64,000 nucleotides of DNA from JAWWOL01 sp963797535 (GCA_963797535.1 CAWCPQ010000001.1:1426001-1490000); one strand, 5' to 3'. Positions 18,495 to 26,933 are shown, numbered from the stretch's first letter. Program-made: numbers and translations. The notes: generated by a model from the letters alone, not told the origin.

Positions 18495-19880
18495 CTAGTG
18501 CCCGATGTAGGCGTTCGCCAGGCGGCCGACGATCGACGGCCGCTTGGTCAGTGCCTCTTCGCGGTCAGCAGCCGACGCGAGCCAACGCCCCGCATTGACG
18601 CCGATCCAGCGCAATGGCTCCGGCTCCCAGCTTCGCGACGCGTGACCCACCCAGGGCAACCGGGTCAGCTCGGTGTCCCGCCGCAGGATCAGGTCGGCCA
18701 GCGTCCGGCCGGCCAAGTTGGTCGTGGTGACACCATCTCCCACGTAGCCGCCGGCCTCGCCCAGCCCGGTGGCCGGGTCGTAACGGACCGAGCTGAACCA
18801 GTCCCGCGGCGCCGCCAACGGCCCACCCCAGCGGTGCGTGATGCGCGCGCCCGCGGCTGCCGGGAACAGCTCGACCAGCGAACGTTGCAGCTCTGCGAAC
18901 ACCGCCGGCTCCTGATCGTACGAGGGCTGGATCCTGGAGCCGAAGTGGTAGGGCGCACCGCGGCCACCGAAGGCGATCCGGTTGTCAGCCGTGCGCTGGG
19001 AGTAGATCAGCAGGTGCCGGCCGTCGGTCATCGTCTCGCGGTTGCGCCAGCCGACCTGGTCCCAGAAGGTCTGCGGCAGCGGTTCTGTCGCGATCATCAA
19101 CGAGTAGACCGGGAGTACGGAACGGCGTTGGCCGGCGAGTGACGCGGTCCAGGCCTCGGTGGCGCGGATGACGTGCTTGGCGTGGATGACACCCGTGGTC
19201 GTGTAGACCCGCCGAGGGCCGTACGCCCTGACCCGGCTCTTCTCGAAAATGCGCACGGATCCCTTACTGGACAGCACATCTGCCAGTCCGCGCGCCAACG
19301 TGGCCGGCTGGATTGCAGCGCAGTGCGGGGTCCAGGCTCCGCCGAGGACGTCGGTGGCGCCGATCCGCTCGGCGGCCGCGTCGGCCGAGAGCAGCTCGTA
19401 GTCGCCGACGCCGAGCTCCTTCTCCTCCTCGATCCTGGCCAGCAGCCTGGTCAGCTGAGAAGGGGTACGGGCAAGGGTCAGGGTGCCGCCTTTGCTGTAG
19501 TCGCAGTCGATCTGCTCTGCCGCCGCGACCCTGCCGATCTCGTCGACCGACTCGTTCATCGCCACCTGCTGGGCAATCGCGGCCTCTCGGCCGCCGACAG
19601 CCGCGAGGCTGTTGTGCGAGGCGGCGAACAGCGCCGAGGCCCAGCCGCCGTTGCGCCCCGAGGCGCCGAAGCCGCAGATCTCGGCCTCCAGCACCACGAT
19701 CGACAGCGACGGGTCGGCGCGGTTCAGGTAGTAGGCCGTCCACAGACCGGTGAACCCGCCGCCGACGATGACCACGTCGGCCGCGCTGCTGCCTTCGTAC
19801 GAGGGGCGGGGTTCGAGTGATCCGGGCGTGGTGCCGAGCCACAGCGAGGTCTCGCGGTAGCGGTCGGCCTGTTCGCTCAT
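18495..19880 (-). CDS. FAD-dependent amine/amino acid oxidoreductase (DAO family)
   Basis: The product has 461 residues. The dinucleotide-binding VVIVGGGFTGLWTAYYLNRA lies at residues 36-55, followed by the acidic end of strand 2 (VVLEAE) and GASGRNGGWASALF, typical of the DAO family that includes gamma-glutamylputrescine oxidase; the C-terminal FAD-contacting part is LGEAGGYVGDGVTTTNLAGR. The ATG overlaps the end of the aldehyde dehydrogenase gene in an ATGA junction, so this is the third gene of an aminotransferase-dehydrogenase-oxidase operon. The likely substrate is an amine or a secondary amino acid, inferred from the neighbours. Paralogous in design to the gene at 24195. Confidence 0.85.
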   Translation of the reverse strand: MSEQADRYRETSLWLGTTPGSLEPRPSYEGSSAADVVIVGGGFTGLWTAYYLNRADPSLSIVVLEAEICGFGASGRNGGWASALFAASHNSLAAVGGREAAIAQQVAMNESVDEIGRVAAAEQIDCDYSKGGTLTLARTPSQLTRLLARIEEEKELGVGDYELLSADAAAERIGATDVLGGAWTPHCAAIQPATLARGLADVLSSKGSVRIFEKSRVRAYGPRRVYTTTGVIHAKHVIRATEAWTASLAGQRRSVLPVYSLMIATEPLPQTFWDQVGWRNRETMTDGRHLLIYSQRTADNRIAFGGRGAPYHFGSRIQPSYDQEPAVFAELQRSLVELFPAAAGARITHRWGGPLAAPRDWFSSVRYDPATGLGEAGGYVGDGVTTTNLAGRTLADLILRRDTELTRLPWVGHASRSWEPEPLRWIGVNAGRWLASAADREEALTKRPSIVGRLANAYIGH

Positions 19881-21361
19881 GAGTTGCCGGGGAAGTTGAG
19901 GTCGTGGCCGACCTTGGGCGCGCCCCAGCGGCTGGTGACCACCCGGCCGCGGGTGTAGAACCGGACCCCCTCGGTGCCGTAGACATGGGTGTCGCCGAAC
20001 AGCGAGTCCTTCCAGCCGCCGAACGGGTAGGCGGCGACGGGCACCGGGATCGAGACGTTGACGCCGACCATGCCGACCTCGACCTCGTTGCAGTAACGCC
20101 GGGCCGCTGCGCCGTCGGCAGTGAACACCGCGGTGCCGTTGCCGTACGGGCCGGAGTTGACCAGGTCGAGCGCCTCGTCCAGCGAGCCGGCGCGTACGAC
20201 CGACAGCACCGGGCCGAAGACCTCGTCGTCGTAGACCGCCATGCCTGCCTTGACCCGGTCGACCAGGCACGGGCCCAGCCAGTTGCCGTCGGCGTGCGCG
20301 TCGACCGAGACCCCACGACCGTCGAGGACGACGTCGGCGCCGTCGGCCATCGCGGACTCGATGTAGGACGCCACCCGGTCCCTGTGCTCGCGGGTGATCA
20401 GCGGGCCCATGTCCGAACCGGCGTCGTCACCAGGGCCGACCCTGAGCCCTACCGCGCGCGAACGGATCCGCTCGACCAGGTCGTCGCCCACTCCCCCGAC
20501 GGCGACGACGACGGACACCGCCATGCATCGCTGCCCCGCCGAACCGAACCCGGCGCTGACGGCAGCGTCCGCCGCGGCGTCGAGGTCGGCGTCCGGCAGC
20601 ACCACCATGTGGTTCTTGGCGCCGCCGAGCGCCTGGACCCGCTTGCCGTGCGCGGCTGCGGTCTCGTACACGTGACGGGCGATCGGCGTGGACCCGACGA
20701 AGCTCACCGCACGCACGTCGGGGTGGGTCAGCAGTGCGTCGACTGCCTCGCGATCGCCTTGCAGCACGGAGAACACGCCGGCGGGCAGCCCGGCCCGCGA
20801 CCACAGCTCGGCGAGGAACAGCGCCGCCGACGGGTCCTTCTCGCTCGGCTTGAGGATGAAGGCGTTGCCACAGGCGATCGCCAGCGGATGCATCCACAGC
20901 GGGACCATCACCGGGAAGTTGAACGGCGTGATGCCCGCGACGACGCCCAGCGGCGCCCGCACCGAGTGGGTGTCGATGCCGGTCGAGACGCCCTCGGAGA
21001 AGTCGCCCTTGAGCAGCTGGCCGAGACCGCAGGCGAGCTCGACCACCTCGAGCCCGCGGTCGATCTCGCCGCGGGCGTCGTCGAGGGTCTTGCCGTGCTC
21101 GCGGGTGACGATCGCGGCCAGCGCGTCGCGGTTGGCTGCGAGCAGCTCGCGGAACGCGAACAGCACGGCCGTCCGCTTGGCCAGGGAGACCTTCCCCCAG
21201 ACCCGGAAGGCGTCCTTGGCGGTGGCCACGACCGTGTCGACGTCAGCCGCCGACGCGAGCACCACGTCACCGTTGGACTTGCCGGTCGCAGGGTTGACGA
21301 TCGTCAGGCTGCGCTGCGAGGTGCCGGACCACGAACCGCCGTCGACCCAGTGCGCGATCAT
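19877..21361 (-). CDS. mmsA: CoA-acylating (methyl)malonate-semialdehyde dehydrogenase
   Basis: The product has 494 residues and belongs to the aldehyde dehydrogenase superfamily. Catalytic Cys279 lies in GFGSAGQRCMAV, and LGGAKNHMVVLPDADLD replaces the usual glutamate-containing ELGGK motif. This is the hallmark of MmsA/IolA enzymes, which oxidise and decarboxylate malonate semialdehyde or its methyl form to acetyl-CoA or propionyl-CoA with NAD and CoA. ITPFNFPVMVPLWMHPLAIA is also typical. The ATG overlaps the stop of the upstream aminotransferase (ATGA). Together with that transaminase it could degrade beta-alanine or 3-aminoisobutyrate. Confidence 0.9.
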   Translation of the reverse strand: MIAHWVDGGSWSGTSQRSLTIVNPATGKSNGDVVLASAADVDTVVATAKDAFRVWGKVSLAKRTAVLFAFRELLAANRDALAAIVTREHGKTLDDARGEIDRGLEVVELACGLGQLLKGDFSEGVSTGIDTHSVRAPLGVVAGITPFNFPVMVPLWMHPLAIACGNAFILKPSEKDPSAALFLAELWSRAGLPAGVFSVLQGDREAVDALLTHPDVRAVSFVGSTPIARHVYETAAAHGKRVQALGGAKNHMVVLPDADLDAAADAAVSAGFGSAGQRCMAVSVVVAVGGVGDDLVERIRSRAVGLRVGPGDDAGSDMGPLITREHRDRVASYIESAMADGADVVLDGRGVSVDAHADGNWLGPCLVDRVKAGMAVYDDEVFGPVLSVVRAGSLDEALDLVNSGPYGNGTAVFTADGAAARRYCNEVEVGMVGVNVSIPVPVAAYPFGGWKDSLFGDTHVYGTEGVRFYTRGRVVTSRWGAPKVGHDLNFPGNS

Positions 21362-22687
21362 GCCGACACGCTCGCGCTGACGGCGTCGATCGCCTTGAGC
21401 AGGATGTCGAGCCCTTCGGCAGCCTCGTCCTTCGTCAGCGACAGCGGCGGTGCGACCCGCAGCACGTTGCCGTACAAGCCGCCCTTGCCGATCAGCAGGC
21501 CTTGCGACCGGGTCTGCTCCATCACCGCCGCCGCGGCGCCCGGATCGGGGGTACGGGTGCCGGGCACCACCAGGTCGATCCCGATCATCAGCCCCTTGCC
21601 GCGCACGTCGCCCACCATCGGGTAGACGGCCGGCAGCTCGCTCAGCCCATTCATCAGCTGCTGGCCGCGGAGCAGGGCGTTGCCCTGCAGGTCGTGGTCG
21701 AGCAGGTACTTGAGGTTGGCCAGCGCTCCCGCCGTCACCAGCGGGTTGCCGCCGAAGGTGGAGATCGAGGCCGCCGGCAGCGCGTCCATGATCTCGGCCC
21801 TGGCAACCACACCGCCGATGGACAGGCCGTTGCCGATGCCCTTGGCGAAGGTGAGCAGGTCGGGCGTCACGCCGTGGGCCTCGATGCCCCAGAAGTGCTC
21901 GCCCGTACGACCCCAGCCGGTCTGGACCTCGTCGGCGATGAACAAGATGCCGTACTCGTCGCAGACCGCCTTGAGCGCGCCGTAGAACCCGTCCGGAGGC
22001 ATCGTGAACCCGCCCACACCCTGGATCGGCTCGGCGATCAGGCAGGCGACGTCACCCGAGGTCATCGTGTCGATGACCTGTCGCAGGTCGGCCACGCAGG
22101 CTGCGATGAACTCACCGTCCGGCAGCGAGGCGAACGGCCCGCGGAAGCGGTCGCCGTTTTGCACGTAGCGACACCTGGAACGGCGAGAAGCTGGTCGGGG
22201 AGTACGAACGATTGCCGGTCACCGCCATCGCGCCGAAGCCACGCCCGTGGTAGCTGTTGCGCATCGCCAGGACCTGGTTGCTCCTGCGGTAGGCAGTCGC
22301 AAGCAGCAGCGCGGTCTCGGTCGCGTCGGTGCCGCTGGTGCCGAAGAAGACCTTGGCATCCGGTACGGGCGACAGCGCGGCGATCTGCTCAGCCAGCTCG
22401 ATCTGGCCCTCGATGAGGTAGAGCGTCGAGCTGTGCAGCATCCGGCCGGCCTGCTGCTGAACGGCAGCGACGACCTCCGGCGTGTTGTAGCCGGTCATCG
22501 TGGTGAGGATGCCGCCGAAGAAGTCGAGGTAGGTCCGGCCCTCCGCGTCCGTGACTCGCCGCCCCTCGCCGCTGACGAGTGCAATCGGGTCGGCGTAGTA
22601 CAGCGACACCCATTGCGGCAGCACCGCCCGGTGCCTGGCCAGCAGATCGGCATGGGTGACGGGTGCGGTGGAATCGGGACTCGGCAT
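21358..22687 (-). CDS. Class III aminotransferase (omega-amino acid type), frameshifted
   Basis: PLP enzyme of about 442 residues resembling alanine-glyoxylate/beta-alanine transaminases. The N-terminal half has YLDFFGGILTTMTGYNTPEV, FFGTSGTDATETALLLATAY and MRNSYHGRGFGAMA; the C-terminal half has CLIAEPIQGVGGFTMPPDGF, LFIADEVQTGWGRTGEHFWG, the PLP lysine in DLLTFAKGIGNGLS and STFGGNPL. The frame breaks at about 22167 (one extra C), right after SFSPFQVS. The ATG at 22687 is chosen because GGAG precedes it; the frame stays open 15 codons further. First gene of a coupled operon with mmsA and a DAO enzyme, which points to conversion of an omega-amino acid to a semialdehyde. Confidence 0.85.
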
Positions 22688-22791
22688 GTGCCGAGTCTCC
22701 GCCTTGTCGGCGTTCGACTCAAGCGGTCGCACTGATGTTCTCCGCTGTTTTCCGCAGCGTTACACCGCGTTGACCACGGAATCCGTCGCGA

Positions 22792-23088
22792 TCAGGACGC
22801 CGAGGTACGCATGAACTCGAGCAGCGCCAGCGCCAGGGCTCCGCCAGGGCGACCCAGCTCAGCGGCGTAGTGGTTCATGATCTCGAGCTCGCGGCCGTGG
22901 GCAACCCGGCCACCGCCGGTACTGATCCGGGCCTTCTGGTTGGTTCGGCTGACGTCGAGCCGGGCCTGGACCAGCGCAATGATCTGGTCGTCGAGGGCGT
23001 CGATGCGCGCGCGACCCTCGGCGATCAGCGCGTCGGCCTGCTCGGGGGTGAGCTCGACGACATCAGCAGTGGAGGCAGTCTCTTCCAT
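22792..23088 (-). CDS. Chorismate mutase, AroQ type
   Basis: The product has 98 residues: a short acidic N-terminal piece (MEETASTADVVELTPEQ), then ALIAEGRARIDALDDQIIAL followed by VQARLDVSRTNQKARISTGG, an AroQ-type first helix with the conserved Arg, Asp and Arg-x-x-x-x-K/Q spacing, and a second helical part with GRELEIMNHYAAELG. It rearranges chorismate to prephenate, the first step toward phenylalanine and tyrosine, in the cytosol. The ATG at 23088 follows GAAAGGAAG. A leader peptide with Phe-Phe-Tyr codons and an intrinsic terminator precede it (23174-23280), so expression is probably set by attenuation. Confidence 0.85.
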   Translation of the reverse strand: MEETASTADVVELTPEQADALIAEGRARIDALDDQIIALVQARLDVSRTNQKARISTGGGRVAHGRELEIMNHYAAELGRPGGALALALLEFMRTSAS

Positions 23089-23173
23089 GGTCCGGTGCTT
23101 CCTTTCGGGACGGTGCTGCAGCACGCTGCAGTGAACGGGGCGGAGTCGGCCGCCTCGAGCTGTCGCACCGGGC

Positions 23174-23203
23174 AAAAAGAAACCCCGGGCAGCAGGCCCG
23201 GGG
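23174..23203 (-). terminator. Intrinsic terminator/attenuator upstream of chorismate mutase
   Basis: Read on the minus strand: CCCCGGGC (23203-23196), loop CTGCT, GCCCGGGG (23190-23183), then TTTCTTTTT (23182-23174). This is a textbook rho-independent terminator, the only one in the window with a proper T-run. It lies inside the leader of the chorismate mutase gene, 86 bases before its ATG and 23 bases after the stop of a short Phe-Phe-Tyr leader ORF. ACCCCGG within the leader ORF (codons 13-15) is complementary to CCGGGGT in the 3' arm and T-run edge, giving a candidate antiterminator. Confidence 0.8.
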
Positions 23204-23226
23204 CGCTTGGTCACGTGATCAGACGG

Positions 23227-23280
23227 TCACGAAGCCACCGGGGTGCGGCAGCCATAGAAAAACTCGTTCGCGGTGGTCAC
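23227..23280 (-). CDS. Leader peptide of chorismate mutase attenuator
   Basis: A 17-codon ORF, VTTANEFFYGCRTPVAS, starts at GTG 23280 and stops at TGA 23229-23227. Codons 7-9 are Phe, Phe, Tyr, the end products made from prephenate. A ribosome stalled there would leave ACCCCGG (codons 13-15) free to pair with the terminator 3' arm, whereas a ribosome reaching the stop would cover it and let the terminator form. No ribosome site is seen; TATCGT at 23293-23288 could be a -10 element placing transcription start at the GTG itself, that is, leaderless translation. The -35 region is weak. Too short for ordinary gene callers. Confidence 0.7.
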   Translation of the reverse strand: MTTANEFFYGCRTPVAS

Positions 23281-23340
23281 GACGACGACGATAGGCGGTC
23301 GCGGCTCGCGGCGCCACCCAATAGCGGAATCCGGGCCGGG

Positions 23341-24105
23341 TCAGCCAGCGCGCCCGACGGAGTACGACGTCCAGATCCGCTCGTACCGGACGTGGTCACC
23401 GGTCTTGGGCGCGACGAGGATGGTGTCGTTCCCGGCGTAGATCCCGACGTGGTTGATGCCGCCGCCACTGAGCCGGAAAAAGATCAGGTCACCGACCTGC
23501 CGGGACGCGACGCTGACATGGCGTACGGCGTTGTACTGCTGGGCCGAGGACCGCGGCAGCGCGATGCCCACCTTGGCGAAGACGTAGCGGGTGAGCCCGG
23601 AGCAGTCGAAGCTGTTCGGGCCAGAGGCACCGTAGACGTACGGCGCCCCGAGGTGCTTGGCCGCCTCGGCCAAGACCCGCTTGCCGAGGGGGACCACGGC
23701 CGGCTTGGTCACCTTGACGATCACGCGGATGCCGCTCGGTGCCCGGGTGGGCGTGCCGGCGAAACGCCAGTCGTAGCGGGCACTGTAAGTCGGCGTGAGC
23801 ACCACGCTGACCGATCCGTGGCTGTTCGTGACGACCGTCGAAATCCGGTGCAGCCCGGCCGGGGTGATCCGGAACAGCTCGACCGGCACGCCGCGCACGG
23901 GCTTGCCGCCCAGCCGCACCGACGCCTGCATCGTGATCGACTTCCCCTTCGGCACGCTGCCGGACACGGCGCGGGTGACGGTCGGGCGCTGCCCGACGGT
24001 GGCCGCCCCGGCCGCGGAAGCGGCCGTCAAACCGGTGCCCAGAACGGTGAGCAGCGACAGGGTCAGGGCAAGGACGCGAAGCGGTGTACGGCTGGACGCG
24101 AGCAC
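23341..24105 (-). CDS. Secreted NlpC/P60 family peptidoglycan endopeptidase
   Basis: The product has 254 residues and a GTG start at 24105 behind GAGGAAC. A Sec signal peptide covers about residues 1-36, then comes an Ig-like or beta-sandwich region (SITMQASVRLGGKPVRGVPV), and the C-terminal NlpC/P60 catalytic domain from about residue 145: Cys in SFDCSGLTRYVF, His in INHVGIYAGND, third polar residue in APKTGDHVRYE. These enzymes cut D-Glu-diaminopimelate bonds in the cell wall. It follows the FAD oxidoreductase at 24195 on the same strand with 90 bases between; no c-di-AMP riboswitch structure was evident there. Confidence 0.88.
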   Translation of the reverse strand: MLASSRTPLRVLALTLSLLTVLGTGLTAASAAGAATVGQRPTVTRAVSGSVPKGKSITMQASVRLGGKPVRGVPVELFRITPAGLHRISTVVTNSHGSVSVVLTPTYSARYDWRFAGTPTRAPSGIRVIVKVTKPAVVPLGKRVLAEAAKHLGAPYVYGASGPNSFDCSGLTRYVFAKVGIALPRSSAQQYNAVRHVSVASRQVGDLIFFRLSGGGINHVGIYAGNDTILVAPKTGDHVRYERIWTSYSVGRAG

Positions 24106-24194
24106 GCAGGAGTTCCTCTCGACGCGCCCACGGGTGTACGGCGCTTCCTGCGTACATCGGCATGATCGCCGGAAAACTCAGGCGGTTCGGCAGA

Positions 24195-25580
24195 TCAGGA
24201 GTCGAAGCCGATGCCGAACCGGTCCAAACCGGACAGCCACACGCCCCGCCGCCCCGTCTCGTCGGCCTTGGCCAGGGCATGCCGGGTGAGGCTGATGGTC
24301 CCGTACCGCAACGGCTCCGGCGGGAACGGGAACGGCGCCTTGCGCACCAGCTCAAGCTGGAGGAGCTCGCTGTCGGGCGCCTGGAGCAGGGCGGCCAGGA
24401 CGTGTCCGCCGAACCTGCTGGCAGCGATGCCCAGGCCCGTGTAACCCAGCGCGTAGACGAGCTTGCCGTCGAACTTGCTGCCGAAGGTCACCATGAACCG
24501 CGAGGTGGTCGCGATCGCCCCGCCCCAGCGGAACGGGAACCGCAGGTCGGCCAGGTCGGGGAACATCGCGGCGAAGTTGCGCTCGAGGACCGCGTGGGTC
24601 TCGAGGTGCTGGTCGTGCTGCGGCCCGATCGGCCCGCGCCAGCGGTAGACCGCGTCGTAGCCGCCCCACAGGATCCGGTCGTCGGGTGTGAGCCGGAAGT
24701 AGTGGAACCGGTTGCCCGAGTCCGAGGCACCTTCCCGACCGGCCCAGCCGATGGCCGCTCGTTGCTGGTCGGTGAGCACGTCGGAGACCAGGACGTAGTC
24801 GTAGACCGGCACGTAGCGCCGCCCGGCAGCGGGCAGCAGCGACGCAGTGTGGGCATTGGTCGCCAGCACCACGCGGCGGGCGGTCACCGACCCCCACTGG
24901 GTACGGACCACGAGACCGTGCGTGGGCGAGCGGGTCTCAGTGACCTCCAGAACAGGGGTGTACTCGTAGATCTGCACGCCCCGCTGGCGAGCGACCCTGG
25001 CGAGCTCACGCACGAGCTTGGCCGGGTCGACCGTGCCACCAGCGCCCGGACGTCGTACCGCTCCCAGCAGCGCCGGCGAGTGCAGCAGCTCCCTGGCCTG
25101 CCCGGCGTCGAGCAGCTCGGCCTCGTGCCCGTGGGCCCGGTGCAGCTCGGCCCACTCCGCCAGGCCTTCGACCTCGTGCTGGCGGGTGGCCACCTCGAGC
25201 ATGGCCACCGGGTCGAAGTCGCAGTCGACGTCGTGCTCGGCGAAGAAGGCCTGCATGCCGGCGAAGTTTTCGGCAGCAAGCCGCTCGAGCTTGTCGATCT
25301 CGTCCGGAAAGTGCTTGAGCCCGTTGAGAAGTCCGTGCGTGAGCGAGGTATCGAGGAAACCGCCGTTGCGCCCCGACGCCGCGTAGCCGACGGTGTCGGC
25401 CTCGCAGATCGCGATGGTCAACGAGGGGTCGTTGTCGAGCAGCGCCTGGGCAGTCCACAACCCGGTGTAGCCGGCGCCGACGATGGCCACGTCGACGCGA
25501 AGGTCCTCACCGAGCGGCGGCCCCGCCTCGTACGGAGTCCGCTGCAGCCAGTACGAGGGAGCGTTGACGTCGGGCTGCAT
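24195..25580 (-). CDS. FAD-dependent oxidoreductase, gamma-glutamylputrescine oxidase-like
   Basis: The product has 461 residues with the FAD-binding VDVAIVGAGYTGLWTAQALL at about residues 29-48, then CEADTVGYAASGRNGGFLD, and near the C terminus YALGYTGLGIAASRFGGHVL. This arrangement is that of PuuB and related DAO-family amine oxidases, which oxidise gamma-glutamylated polyamines or N-methyl amino acids and release hydrogen peroxide. The ATG at 25580 has GAGG at 8 bases spacing, whereas the ATG at 25586 is only 2 bases away from it. It lies 72 bases after the FKBP gene. No glutamylpolyamine synthetase (PuuA) is seen nearby, so the substrate is uncertain. Confidence 0.82.
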   Translation of the reverse strand: MQPDVNAPSYWLQRTPYEAGPPLGEDLRVDVAIVGAGYTGLWTAQALLDNDPSLTIAICEADTVGYAASGRNGGFLDTSLTHGLLNGLKHFPDEIDKLERLAAENFAGMQAFFAEHDVDCDFDPVAMLEVATRQHEVEGLAEWAELHRAHGHEAELLDAGQARELLHSPALLGAVRRPGAGGTVDPAKLVRELARVARQRGVQIYEYTPVLEVTETRSPTHGLVVRTQWGSVTARRVVLATNAHTASLLPAAGRRYVPVYDYVLVSDVLTDQQRAAIGWAGREGASDSGNRFHYFRLTPDDRILWGGYDAVYRWRGPIGPQHDQHLETHAVLERNFAAMFPDLADLRFPFRWGGAIATTSRFMVTFGSKFDGKLVYALGYTGLGIAASRFGGHVLAALLQAPDSELLQLELVRKAPFPFPPEPLRYGTISLTRHALAKADETGRRGVWLSGLDRFGIGFDS

Positions 25581-25629
25581 GATCATGGCCTCATCGTTGA
25601 CCGGAAACTGCGCCACGGCAAGGAAACTG

Positions 25630-25643
25630 GCCCCTTCGGGGGC
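25630..25643 (-). terminator. Short hairpin after FKBP gene
   Basis: GCCCC and GGGGC form a 5-bp GC stem around a four-base loop (TTCG on the plus strand, CGAA on the minus strand), 10 bases after the FKBP stop and followed on the minus strand by CAGTTTCC. Position fits a terminator separating the FKBP gene from the FAD oxidoreductase, but the stem is short. Confidence 0.35.
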
Positions 25644-25652
25644 GTGGTGTCC

Positions 25653-26027
25653 CTAGTGCAGGTCGACGAGGTCGACCACGAAGATCAGGGTCTCGTTGGG
25701 CTTGATCGCGGCGCCGGCACCGCGGGCACCGTAGCCCAGGTGGGGCGGGATCTCGAGCCGACGCCGACCACCGATCTTCATGCCCACGACACCCTGGTCC
25801 CAGCCGGAGATGACCCGGCCGGCACCGAGCGGAAACTCGAACGTGTCGTTGCGGTTCCACGACGCGTCGAACTCCTCGCCGGTGGACCAGGACACCCCGA
25901 CGTAGTGAACCTCGGCTCCGTCGCCCGGCTTAGCCTCACGACCCTCACCCTCGACGAGGTCGACGATGACCAGCTCGGCTGGCGGGTTGCCGTCGGGGTA
26001 GTCGATCTCGGGCTTGTCGAGCGCCAT
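25653..26027 (-). CDS. FKBP-type peptidyl-prolyl cis-trans isomerase
   Basis: The product has 124 residues and no signal peptide, so it is cytosolic. It is a single FKBP domain: GDGAEVHYVGVSWSTGEEFD, then DTFEFPLGAGRVISGWDQGV, GMKIGGRRRLEIPPHLGYGA and NETLIFVVDLVDL, which contain the usual aromatic and Asp residues of the rotamase pocket. The ATG at 26027 follows AGTGGAGG; the open frame extends further up without a ribosome site. It catalyses proline isomerisation and assists folding. Single gene, terminated by a small hairpin. Confidence 0.93.
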   Translation of the reverse strand: MALDKPEIDYPDGNPPAELVIVDLVEGEGREAKPGDGAEVHYVGVSWSTGEEFDASWNRNDTFEFPLGAGRVISGWDQGVVGMKIGGRRRLEIPPHLGYGARGAGAAIKPNETLIFVVDLVDLH

Positions 26028-26171
26028 CGGAGCCTCCACTGCAGTCGGTACGGTCCCGTCCGACCCTACCCGCATCAGCGGCCTCGACTCCGGCCCCGCC
26101 GAGGCCAACGGTCCGGGCCGATCGGTGCGGGATTCGTTCCGCTATCGGAGGCATCCCCGCACCGACGCGGT

Positions 26172-26933
26172 CTAGGCAGAGGGTACGGGGGCGCCTGCCG
26201 ACCAGCGCCCCAGCACGGGGCCGCCCAGGATCCGCGCGGGCAGGCACAGTGTTTGACCGTGCCTGGCGAACAGGTCGTCGCGCGAGTCGAAGCGGCCGAG
26301 GTCCCGACGGACAGTCCCGGACAGGTCGCAGGCGGAGCACCGGTCGCCCGTGCTGGTGGTGCCGTCCCAGTCGACTGCGGTGCGGGCCAGGGCGTCGAAC
26401 AGCGTCTCGCGGCCGGCGTTGCTGAACCCACGGCCTTGGCTGGCGCTGCCCACCGGACCGAACAGGTCGGAGGCGTCCACCCACTGGCCGTCCAGGTAGA
26501 ACTCCGGCCACGCGAGCAGAACGGCTTCGGGAACGGCGAAGCGCAGCCGGGGAAACCGCGGATACCAGAACCGACCGTCGATCAGCAGCCCGCGCGTGCG
26601 GGTGGGGATCCCGGCGGCTCGGGCGACTGCCTCCAACACAGCCAGCCGTTGGCTGCAGGAGCCGCGACCGTTACGCAGCGTCCGGGAGGCGGGCTGCGCG
26701 TCGTCCAGCGAGTAGACCGGACGGACACGTGCGGCAATGAGATCGTGTGCACTCCACAGCAGCTGCCGGTCGTCCGCGTTCGGACAGGCCCTGCGTGCGT
26801 CGGTCAGCAGCGCCTGAACCGCCGGCGAGTGCCAGTCCACAGTGCGTGTGGCAGTCAGGCTGCCGGTCCCGGACGACCCCGTCATGGGTACGCTCCGGGA
26901 CACCCACCACGGCGTCAACCATCGAGATGTCAT
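26172..26933 (-). CDS. Transglutaminase-like domain protein
   Basis: The product has about 253 residues if it starts at the ATG at 26933 (MTSRWLTPWW); an earlier in-frame ATG is possible. The region RGSCSQRLAVLEAVARAAGI carries the nucleophilic Cys of the transglutaminase/protease superfamily (usual pattern G-x-C-x-x-x-A-x-x-x-x-A-x-x-R-A-x-G-I-P), with AWPEFYLDGQWVDASDLFG giving the His/Asp half in altered form: where a His is expected I see Pro-Glu-Phe, so activity is uncertain. A CxxC (DRCSACDLSG) near the C terminus is unusual. No signal peptide. Role unknown. Confidence 0.65.
   Translation of the reverse strand: MTSRWLTPWWVSRSVPMTGSSGTGSLTATRTVDWHSPAVQALLTDARRACPNADDRQLLWSAHDLIAARVRPVYSLDDAQPASRTLRNGRGSCSQRLAVLEAVARAAGIPTRTRGLLIDGRFWYPRFPRLRFAVPEAVLLAWPEFYLDGQWVDASDLFGPVGSASQGRGFSNAGRETLFDALARTAVDWDGTTSTGDRCSACDLSGTVRRDLGRFDSRDDLFARHGQTLCLPARILGGPVLGRWSAGAPVPSA

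Noticed and set aside
24106..24194. c-di-AMP (ydaO) riboswitch upstream of the NlpC/P60 gene
   Set aside because: The gap is only 89 bases and shows none of the conserved ydaO sequence blocks.
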